Shown here one piece after another: positions 1 through 4,974 of a stretch of DNA of 5,995 nt. Under the pieces are notes generated by a model. That model saw only the letters and a program-made list of their open reading frames with translations, searched no databases and had not been told where the DNA came from. The translations under genes were made by a program, and so were the position numbers. Every line of letters begins with the position of its first letter. The stretch's first letter is position 1. The DNA comes from Actinobacteria bacterium UBA7398 (lineage in GTDB: Bacteria > Actinomycetota > Actinomycetes > Nanopelagicales > Nanopelagicaceae): the NCBI GenBank assembly GCA_002470135.1, contig DKNC01000065.1, positions 1 through 5,995 on the forward strand, in the 5' to 3' direction.

Positions 1-400
1 CGGTAAGTGGCAAGAAGTAGCCACTCTTAAATAGACGAACAGCTAAGTCAGGTGTTGACATGATTAGATCGTCGGTAAGAGTTCCAGCTTCTAAACCAGT
101 TAGAACTTGGTTTACATATTGCGCAAATGGCCAACCAGTTAATTTAACTTCGCTAGTTGTGCTCTGTGCATTGAACTTTCCTAGTACAGATTCCCAAGCT
201 TCTTTACGGCCTGGTTCTACACCCATCCATGTTGTGATGTTTAACTGAGTCTTTGCTGCTTTAGCGGTAGTTGCTCCTGCAACTGATCCGACTGCAACAG
301 TTCCTGCAACAGCTCCTGCACCCTTAATAAATCCACGACGACCAACAGTCGCGTTTGTTATTTCGAGAGCATCTACTGTTTTATTTTCTTTCTTACTCAT
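1..400 (-). CDS. Tat-exported ABC transporter sugar-binding protein (family 1), N-terminal part
   Basis: Partial gene; it runs off the left edge after 133 residues. It probably captures a sugar or sugar derivative outside the cell and delivers it to an ABC importer. Residues 20-26 read GRRGFIK, a twin-arginine motif (R21, R22). A weakly hydrophobic stretch of Ala/Gly/Val/Thr follows, ending in a signal peptidase I type A-K-A at 46-48, so the mature protein would start near A49. The mature start (LNITTWMGVEPGRKEAWESV, then a GW-P-Y region and DLIMSTPDLAVRLFKSGYF) fits the SBP_bac_1/UgpB-like fold. No cysteine is present, so there is no lipobox, which is unusual for a Gram-positive binding protein. 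The start at 400 is chosen over an in-frame ATG at 406 because GGAGGG (408-413) is 7 nt from the former and 1 nt from the latter. The substrate cannot be read from this fragment. Confidence 0.88.
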   Translation of the reverse strand, partial: MSKKENKTVDALEITNATVGRRGFIKGAGAVAGTVAVGSVAGATTAKAAKTQLNITTWMGVEPGRKEAWESVLGKFNAQSTTSEVKLTGWPFAQYVNQVLTGLEAGTLTDDLIMSTPDLAVRLFKSGYFLPLT

Positions 401-407
401 AAGCATT

Positions 408-413
408 CCCTCC
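408..413 (-). promoter_or_regulatory. Ribosome binding site of the sugar-binding protein gene
   Basis: Read on the minus strand, GGAGGG lies 7 nt before the ATG at 400. A second in-frame ATG at 406-404 is only 1 nt away and too close to be used, so this site decides the start. Confidence 0.75.
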
Positions 414-447
414 GGTGGAATCTCAAACTAAATAGGCCACACTTTGT

Positions 448-470
448 GAACTGTATTTAGTTAACAGTTC
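448..470. promoter_or_regulatory. Operator-like dyad A (copy 1 of 3)
   Basis: A perfect 7-bp inverted repeat, GAACTGT at 448-454 and ACAGTTC at 464-470, is separated by 9 bp. It overlaps the predicted transcription start of the binding-protein gene, the usual place for a repressor to block. It matches the element at 1357-1379 at 16 of 23 positions, including the shared core TAGTTAACA. The regulator is unknown; the dyad size would suit a LacI- or GntR-type protein, which is inference. Confidence 0.6.
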
Positions 471-474
471 CCGC

Positions 475-503
475 ATACTCCTCCGTACTGAGTGGTAGGT
501 CAA
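475..503 (-). promoter_or_regulatory. Putative promoter of the sugar-binding protein gene
   Basis: On the minus strand, TTGACC (503-498) matches five of six bases of a -35 box. A 17-nt spacer leads to GAGTAT (480-475), a weak -10 that keeps A at position 2, A at position 5 and T at position 6. Transcription would begin near 468, inside the dyad element at 448-470, leaving a leader of about 68 nt. This is prediction from box matches only. Between this promoter and the stop of the SDR at 538 there is AT-rich DNA and no clear terminator. Confidence 0.45.
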
Positions 504-537
504 GCGTTAAATCGTTACTTTTTTATAACATTTACGC

Positions 538-1299
538 TCAATTGGCTAGGTAGCCGCCATCAACTGGGAGGACAACGCCGGTTACATAATCCGAAGCCGC
601 CGAGGCGAGGAAGAGGGTGGTGCCAGCCAAATCGCTGGGCTTGCCCCAGCGCCCCATCGGAATTCGACTACTTAGAAATTCAAAACGCGCCTTATCTTGT
701 CGAACTGCGTTGTTGATATCGGTCTCAATAAAACCCGGCGCGATTGCATTTACATTGATTCCCATTGGTGAGAGTTCATTTGAAAGTCCACGAGTTAATC
801 CCCCGAGCGCGGTTTTTGCGGCGGTGTAGCTAATAACATTTTTCCCACCTAGGAACGTCCACATGGAGGCTGTGAAAATTATTTTTCCACTCCCGCGAGC
901 TGCCATGCCGCGAGCGAATTCTCTAGAGAGAAAAAACGGCGCATTCAAATCAATTTCAATGGTTTGATCCCATTGCTCGTCAGTATGTTCTAAAACTACG
1001 CCTCTACTTGCAATGCCAGCGTTGTTTACCAGAATATCAATTTTGCTATCTTTTAAAGTTGAGATTAAAGATTTAGTTTCAGATCTTTCGCGTAGATCGC
1101 AAGCAACCGCGCTAAATTCAACTCCGAAGCTCGTAACAACTTTTTTTAAATCATCATCGGCTTCTTGTTTTGAGCTGACCGCAATTATATTCGCCCCAAA
1201 CTCCGCAAGAATTGAGGCCATTGCAAAACCAATTCCTTTGCGCGCTCCGGTGACAACTGCAGTCTTTCCAGATAGGTCAAATATTCCTCGATACGACAT
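538..1299 (-). CDS. KduD-like short-chain dehydrogenase/reductase (sugar acid oxidoreductase)
   Basis: A complete 253-residue classical SDR, the usual length. Cofactor motif TGARKGIG lies at 17-24, NNAG at 92-95, the structural Asn at 119, and the catalytic Ser145, Tyr158 and Lys162 have standard spacing. The C-terminal half (INVNAIAPGFIETDINNA, then RIPMGRWGKPSDL, LFLASAASDYVTG, VDGGYLAN) closely resembles 2-deoxy-D-gluconate 3-dehydrogenase/2-dehydro-3-deoxy-gluconate 5-dehydrogenase (KduD), which interconverts keto-deoxy sugar acids using NAD(P)H. The exact substrate is inferred; a gluconate 5-dehydrogenase or related polyol/sugar acid enzyme is the main alternative. The start at 1299 follows AAGGGAG (1310-1304). 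It is divergent from a KDG-aldolase-like gene across 114 bp, and such a dehydrogenase could supply or consume that enzyme's substrate. It is cytoplasmic. Confidence 0.87.
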   Translation of the reverse strand: MSYRGIFDLSGKTAVVTGARKGIGFAMASILAEFGANIIAVSSKQEADDDLKKVVTSFGVEFSAVACDLRERSETKSLISTLKDSKIDILVNNAGIASRGVVLEHTDEQWDQTIEIDLNAPFFLSREFARGMAARGSGKIIFTASMWTFLGGKNVISYTAAKTALGGLTRGLSNELSPMGINVNAIAPGFIETDINNAVRQDKARFEFLSSRIPMGRWGKPSDLAGTTLFLASAASDYVTGVVLPVDGGYLAN

Positions 1300-1317
1300 T
1301 ACTCTCCCTTAGAAAAT

Positions 1318-1340
1318 AATCTGTCAATAACTAGCAACTC
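1318..1340. promoter_or_regulatory. Operator-like element B (copy 2 of 3)
   Basis: It contains CTGTCAATAACTAGCAACTC at 1321-1340, which matches 1360-1379 at 16 of 20 positions as a direct repeat 39 bp away. Its outer bases keep the TGT...CA arrangement of the dyad. It lies nearer the KduD-like gene, between that gene's ribosome binding site and element C. Role as an operator is inference from repetition and position. Confidence 0.5.
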
Positions 1341-1354
1341 TGCTACAGATACCT

Positions 1355-1360
1355 TAGGAT
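1355..1360 (+). promoter_or_regulatory. Possible -10 box for the aldolase gene
   Basis: TAGGAT fits the actinobacterial TANNNT pattern and lies next to element C, with a poor -35 candidate (TAGCAA, 1332-1337) 17 nt upstream. Transcription would start near 1367, within element C. Weak evidence; other starts in this 114-bp region are possible. Confidence 0.25.
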
Positions 1361-1379
1361 TGTCAATAGTTAACAACTC
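1357..1379. promoter_or_regulatory. Operator-like dyad C (copy 3 of 3)
   Basis: TTGTCAATAGTTAACAACTC lies at 1360-1379, with TTGT and ACAA ends forming an imperfect dyad. It is the best match to element A upstream of the binding-protein gene (16 of 23) and repeats element B. The complementary strand reads TTGACA at 1365-1360, which may also serve as a -35 box for the KduD-like gene, so binding here could affect both divergent genes. Confidence 0.55.
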
Positions 1380-1400
1380 GCGAGCTTGGCTTCGGTAACT

Positions 1401-1406
1401 AAGGAG
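1401..1406 (+). promoter_or_regulatory. Ribosome binding site of the aldolase gene
   Basis: AAGGAG followed by a 7-nt spacer to the ATG at 1414, close to the ideal Shine-Dalgarno arrangement; it fixes the start and suggests efficient translation. Confidence 0.8.
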
Positions 1407-1413
1407 ATATTTC

Positions 1414-2292
1414 ATGCAAGGTTTGTTCATTCCACAATTCACCGCATTTGATAAGAACAATAACGTTGATTACGGCGCAACTGTTGAACACGCAAAATGG
1501 TTGCTATCAAATGGCGTAAGCGGGCTAGTTCCGTTTGGAACTTTTGGTGAAGGTGCGTCGCTTAGTTTGCGGGAAAGAATGAAAATAACCGAACAATTAG
1601 CTGACATCTCACATAATTCCGCGCTGATCCCAACAATTATCTCCAATAGCTTGGGCGATATTTGGGAATATTTAGACTTTGTTAAAGATATCCCGGTCGA
1701 AGCGATCATGGTAATCCCACCAAGTTATTTCCGACCAATCGATAATCAATCCCTAATTGACTTCTACAAAGCGGTGGCAGATCGAACCCGACATAAAATC
1801 GTTGCTTACAACATCCCAGCTTGTTCATTAAAAATAGATGTTGAAGTAGCTAAAAATATCCCAATTTGGGGCATGAAGGATTCCAGCGGTGATATCAATT
1901 CGGCAAAAGCTTATCTAGAAGGCGGTGTCAAAGTTCTACTCGGTAGCGATATCTTGCTTGCAAAAGGAATTGCACTTGGCGCCTCTGGTGGTATTTGTGG
2001 TCTTGGCAACTTCTTCCCTAAGCACTTAGTCAAAGTTTATAAGTTAGCCAATGAAGGAAAGAGCGCAGAGGCTGAAGCACTAATTCAAGCAACTGTTGGT
2101 GTTTTTGATGCAATTTTAAAGCCAGGTTTTGATTTTGTAAAAGCTATTGGTTGCTTGAAAAACGCTGCACCGCAAATAATCCCAACAAAGCTTGGTGATA
2201 TGCGATTGCCATGTCCAACACTTAGATCTACTGATGCCGAGCTGAAGAATTTAGCGAGCGCAGTAAAAGAGTTAGAAAGCCAAGCTATTTAA
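1414..2292 (+). CDS. DHDPS-family aldolase, likely 2-keto-3-deoxy sugar acid lyase
   Basis: A complete 292-residue class I pyruvate-type aldolase of the DapA/NanA/KDG-aldolase superfamily, usual length. The Schiff-base Lys is K155 in GMKDSSGD, the catalytic Tyr is Y132 in VAYNIP, Y105 in PPSYFRP matches the second catalytic Tyr, and T43 lies in GTFGE at 42-46. Two changes argue against true dihydrodipicolinate synthase: the usual GTTGE has Phe44 for the second Thr, and the Arg that binds the aspartate-semialdehyde carboxylate in DapA (YNVPSR) is Cys137 here. Loss of that Arg is also seen in archaeal KDG aldolase. The likely reaction is therefore reversible cleavage of a 2-keto-3-deoxy sugar acid to pyruvate and an aldehyde, in the cytoplasm. 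Pairing with a divergent KduD-like gene supports this, but the exact substrate is inferred. Its end overlaps the convergent kinase by 21 bp. Confidence 0.85.
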   Translation: MQGLFIPQFTAFDKNNNVDYGATVEHAKWLLSNGVSGLVPFGTFGEGASLSLRERMKITEQLADISHNSALIPTIISNSLGDIWEYLDFVKDIPVEAIMVIPPSYFRPIDNQSLIDFYKAVADRTRHKIVAYNIPACSLKIDVEVAKNIPIWGMKDSSGDINSAKAYLEGGVKVLLGSDILLAKGIALGASGGICGLGNFFPKHLVKVYKLANEGKSAEAEALIQATVGVFDAILKPGFDFVKAIGCLKNAAPQIIPTKLGDMRLPCPTLRSTDAELKNLASAVKELESQAI

Positions 2293-3180
2293 GTATTTTG
2301 TAACTGTAACTTTATCTGGGTAAGAAATTTGTGCACCTTTTCTAGTAACACTTGTTGTTGCGCATACGACTCCAAGTTTTGTGGCGATTTCCGGGCGCAA
2401 GCCTTCATTTAAGCCAGCCGCGAAAGTGCCTACAAAACAATCACCAGCACCAGTCGTATCTACAACTGGGACTTTTTCGCTTTCGATTTTGAAATATTTA
2501 CCACTCCGGTCAATTAGTGCTGCGCCACTCTCTCCCAAAGTGACCACAAGCCCAACCCCATGTTTCTTAGCAAAATCGCTCATGGAAGCTTCGTTTGGCT
2601 CACTCTTTGAAATGGCTTGAAATTCAATGGCGTTCGGAATTAACCAATCGGTATTTTCTAATAATTCCTTTGAAAGCTCCTTGGCTGGGGCCGGATTTAG
2701 AATCGTTATCAACCCTAATTTTTTAGCTGCTTTAAATGCTGCCAACGTCACTTCTTCTAATATTTCTAGTTGCCCGACTACAACTCCTAAATCTTTAATC
2801 GTTTGAATTGCCGTTACAGCATCTTTTGCCGTAAGCAAATTACTTGCACCTGGAACCACAATTATCCGATTAGCACCAGTTTCATCTACCCAAATTGGCG
2901 CCACCCCGGTACTTTCAGAAAACTTTTGAAGATGCTCTATATTTATACCTGCTAGTTTCATATTTTCAATAATTTGATCGCCAAAAATATCTGAGCCGAC
3001 ACCAGTCACCATATAAACCGTGGCATTAAAACGGCTCGCCATTGAGGCTTGATTTGCGCCTTTCCCACCGAAATTTGTTGAAAAAGATTTACCTATAACA
3101 GTTTCACCACTATCTGGGATCTGAGATGTGTAGGTGACCATATCTATATTGGAACTTCCAACTACCGCAATCGCTCGCAT
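2272..3180 (-). CDS. rbsK: Ribokinase-type PfkB sugar kinase
   Basis: A 302-residue PfkB carbohydrate kinase, usual length, most like ribokinase. MRAIAVVGSSNIDMV forms the N-terminal strand. GGKGANQ at 38-44 is the sugar-binding PfkB signature 1, NPAPAKEL starts at 162, LVVTLGESGA lies at 211-220, and DTTGAGD at 241-247 is signature 2 with catalytic base Asp247. VTRKGAQISYP near the C-terminus is typical of RbsK. It would phosphorylate ribose or a related sugar with ATP in the cytoplasm; other PfkB substrates (deoxyribose, keto-deoxy-gluconate) cannot be excluded. The reading frame stays open to an ATG at 3216, adding 12 residues. The start at 3180 is preferred because it matches the family N-terminus and follows a -10-like TATCCT 7 nt upstream, implying a leaderless mRNA. 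The 3' end overlaps the convergent aldolase gene by 21 bp. Confidence 0.86.
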   Translation of the reverse strand: MRAIAVVGSSNIDMVTYTSQIPDSGETVIGKSFSTNFGGKGANQASMASRFNATVYMVTGVGSDIFGDQIIENMKLAGINIEHLQKFSESTGVAPIWVDETGANRIIVVPGASNLLTAKDAVTAIQTIKDLGVVVGQLEILEEVTLAAFKAAKKLGLITILNPAPAKELSKELLENTDWLIPNAIEFQAISKSEPNEASMSDFAKKHGVGLVVTLGESGAALIDRSGKYFKIESEKVPVVDTTGAGDCFVGTFAAGLNEGLRPEIATKLGVVCATTSVTRKGAQISYPDKVTVTKYLNSLAF

Positions 3181-3187
3181 TTTCGTG

Positions 3188-3216
3188 AGGATAGACCTCT
3201 CTCGCCTGTCAATCAA
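3188..3216 (-). promoter_or_regulatory. Putative leaderless promoter of the kinase
   Basis: On the minus strand, TTGATT (3216-3211), 17 nt, TATCCT (3193-3188), then 7 nt to the ATG at 3180. No Shine-Dalgarno sequence sits at normal distance from that ATG. The arrangement TANNNT-N7-ATG is that of actinobacterial leaderless transcripts. If correct, the upstream ATG at 3216 falls in the -35 box and cannot be the start. Confidence 0.5.
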
Positions 3217-3229
3217 CCAAATTTCAACT

Positions 3230-3235
3230 TATACT
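3230..3235 (+). promoter_or_regulatory. Putative -10 box of the aldo/keto reductase
   Basis: TATACT lies 9 nt before the ATG at 3245, giving a transcript that starts within a few bases of the start codon. No Shine-Dalgarno sequence is visible. The -35 position (about 3207-3212, TGTCAA) is poor and overlaps the kinase -35 region, so the two promoters would compete or be co-regulated. Confidence 0.45.
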
Positions 3236-3244
3236 CCGCGTACT

Positions 3245-4225
3245 ATGAAAAACAATCAGCGCCGCTTCATTGGAAAATTGGAAGTTTCACCAATTGGGCT
3301 TGGTTGCATGCCACTTTCAGGTTACCCACCTGAGAAAAGTTTCATGTTAGATAATCGTGACCAAGCTATCCAAACTGTTCATGCTGCGCTAGATGCTGGG
3401 ATTAATTTTCTAGATACCGGTGACTCGTACTCGCCCACCTGGAATCCCTACGGTCATAATGAAAAATTGATTGCAGAAGGAATTAGAAGTTGGAGCGGAT
3501 CTGCAGCAGCGAAGGCAAAAATTATTGTTGCGACGAAAGCTGGAATAACCCGCGAAAAAAACGATACTTGGTATGGCGAACTTGGCTTTAACTCAACTCG
3601 AAGTTATTTATACCGAGCAGTTGAAGGCTCGGCGGCGCGACTCGGCGTGGATAAAATCAAACTTTGGCAACACCACCGGATTGATCCAAAACTTACAATT
3701 GAAGAACAGTACGAAAATGTAAATACTTTAAAGGAACATGGAATTGTTGAAAATATCGGATTGAGCAATGTGACGGTTGCACAGCTAAAAGTAGGTTTAA
3801 GTATTATTGGCGGGCCTAAAGATGGTGGCGTCGTTTCGGTACAAAATGAATTCAGCCCAAGATTTAGAGTTAATAGCGATGTCTTGGAGCTCTGCACTGA
3901 ATTAGGTATTGCATTTCTGCCATGGTCACCACTTGGCGGAATTGGTAAACCTAAAAATGTAACATCAGATAGTTACGCAACGCTCCATGAGATGGCTAAT
4001 CGAAAGAACGTTTCGGTATTTGCGCTTACGATTGCTTGGCACCTGGCAAAGAGTCCGATAACAATTCCGATTCCAGGATCTTCGCAACCGGCAACTATTT
4101 TAGATTCACTATCGGGTTCAGAAATTGATCTATCTGCCGCTGAATTTGCGGAACTAGATAATGGTTTACCTGAAACCAGTATTGAAACTGGAACTTATAT
4201 TCCTAAAAAACCGGCCGCTAATTAG
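3245..4225 (+). CDS. Aldo/keto reductase family oxidoreductase
   Basis: A complete 326-residue aldo/keto reductase, a (beta/alpha)8 NAD(P)H-dependent enzyme of the cytoplasm acting on aldehydes, ketones or sugars. The catalytic tetrad is visible: Asp57 (NFLDTGDSY), Tyr62, Lys98 (VATKAG) and His144 (WQHHRID). Cofactor and barrel motifs follow: GLSN at 172-175, QNEFSP from 200, PWSPLGG from 226, and IPIPGSS at 274-280. The 3' end overlaps the convergent SDR by 4 bp. The frame is open upstream to an ATG at 3134, but that would lie inside the antisense kinase gene, and its extra 37 residues precede the normal family N-terminus (FIGKLEVSPIGLGCMPLSG). The start at 3245 also fits a nearly leaderless promoter. 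The substrate is not identifiable; sugar dehydrogenase and detoxifying reductase activities both occur in this family. Confidence 0.86.
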   Translation: MKNNQRRFIGKLEVSPIGLGCMPLSGYPPEKSFMLDNRDQAIQTVHAALDAGINFLDTGDSYSPTWNPYGHNEKLIAEGIRSWSGSAAAKAKIIVATKAGITREKNDTWYGELGFNSTRSYLYRAVEGSAARLGVDKIKLWQHHRIDPKLTIEEQYENVNTLKEHGIVENIGLSNVTVAQLKVGLSIIGGPKDGGVVSVQNEFSPRFRVNSDVLELCTELGIAFLPWSPLGGIGKPKNVTSDSYATLHEMANRKNVSVFALTIAWHLAKSPITIPIPGSSQPATILDSLSGSEIDLSAAEFAELDNGLPETSIETGTYIPKKPAAN

Positions 4226-4974
4226 TAAGTAGCGCGACCACCAGTTAAATCAAAAGCAAAACCAGTAGTAAAACTGCAAGCGGGTGAAATTATCCAAGCT
4301 GCCATATCTGCAACTTCGCTAGTTTTCCCTAGTCGGTTCATTGGAATTCTCGATTTAAGTGATGTCAACTGCGCTTCTGAAAAACTGTCACTCATTGGTG
4401 ATTGAATTAGCGCGGGTGCCATGGCATTAACAGTTACCCCAGTTGTTGCATACTCTTTCCCAACGCTCTTAACTAACGCGATTAACCCGGCTTTTGTCGC
4501 AGAATATGCAACCAATAACGGATTTCCTTCTTTGCCGGAGATACTAGCTAGATGGAGAATACGACCATAACCACGATCGGCCATTCCTTTGATTACCGCT
4601 TTGGTGAGAATTAAAGCCCCTCTTAAATTAATGGCATAAACCAAATCAAAGTCAGCGATATCAACTGACTCTACTTTTTCACCATTTTTACCAAGAATTC
4701 CCACGCAATTAACTACTGCTTTTAGGGGACCAAGGTCGGATTCAATTTTATTAACACAGCTCACGATCGAACTCTCGCTCACAAAATCTACTTCAAAAAT
4801 GTGAAAATCTTTATTGCTGACTTCGTTCTTAATTGCTTGCAGCGCCGAAATATTCTTATCGCACGCCGCAACAATAGCGCCACGCTTAATGAATGAAGTT
4901 GCAATCTCTTTTCCAATTCCGCTAGCAGCACCAGTTACTAAAATTAGATGGCCCTTTATATACGTGGCTTCCAT
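4222..4974 (-). CDS. Short-chain dehydrogenase/reductase, FabG-like, last gene of operon
   Basis: A complete 250-residue classical SDR. TGAASGIG lies at 14-21, and Asp39 after the second strand suggests NAD(H) rather than NADP(H). Asn116 and the catalytic Ser144, Tyr157 and Lys161 are in place. The usual NNAG motif is NCVG at 89-92, and APG is replaced by APA (187-189), both uncommon but seen in active SDRs. The C-terminus FDLTGGRATY resembles SDRs annotated in sugar and hydroxy-acid catabolic clusters, from memory and not checked. It probably oxidises or reduces a hydroxy/oxo acid in the cytoplasm. The ATG follows directly after the stop of the ADC-like gene (TAAATG), with GGGAG just upstream inside that gene, so the two are expected to be translationally coupled. 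A housekeeping 3-oxoacyl-ACP reductase is less likely in this context. Confidence 0.86.
   Translation of the reverse strand: MEATYIKGHLILVTGAASGIGKEIATSFIKRGAIVAACDKNISALQAIKNEVSNKDFHIFEVDFVSESSIVSCVNKIESDLGPLKAVVNCVGILGKNGEKVESVDIADFDLVYAINLRGALILTKAVIKGMADRGYGRILHLASISGKEGNPLLVAYSATKAGLIALVKSVGKEYATTGVTVNAMAPALIQSPMSDSFSEAQLTSLKSRIPMNRLGKTSEVADMAAWIISPACSFTTGFAFDLTGGRATY

Noticed and set aside
514..529. GTTA...TAAC inverted repeat around a T-run downstream of the KduD-like gene, as a terminator.
   Set aside because: The stem is only 4 bp, AT-rich, and the T-run lies in the loop rather than after the stem.
1013..1312. A 99-residue plus-strand open frame opposite the KduD-like gene.
   Set aside because: It is a shadow of the SDR with no recognisable domain and no ribosome binding site.
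1414..2292. Naming the DHDPS-family gene dapA.
   Set aside because: The DapA substrate-binding Arg is replaced by Cys137 and the GTTGE motif is altered; the catabolic context also argues against lysine biosynthesis.
2272..3180. Calling the PfkB protein KDG kinase because of the neighbouring aldolase.
   Set aside because: Its motifs are closer to ribokinase; context alone does not justify the change of name.
3181..3216. A 12-residue extension of the kinase from an ATG at 3216.
   Set aside because: There is no Shine-Dalgarno sequence before it; the extension is charged and unlike PfkB N-termini, and it would overlap the predicted -35/-10 boxes.
3134..3244. A 37-residue N-terminal extension of the aldo/keto reductase from an ATG at 3134.
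   Set aside because: It lies antisense to the start of the kinase gene, has no ribosome binding site or family similarity, and the family N-terminus begins after the ATG at 3245.
3604..3897. A 97-residue minus-strand open frame opposite the aldo/keto reductase.
   Set aside because: It is antisense to a well-supported gene, has Ser/Thr/Pro-rich shadow composition and no family features.
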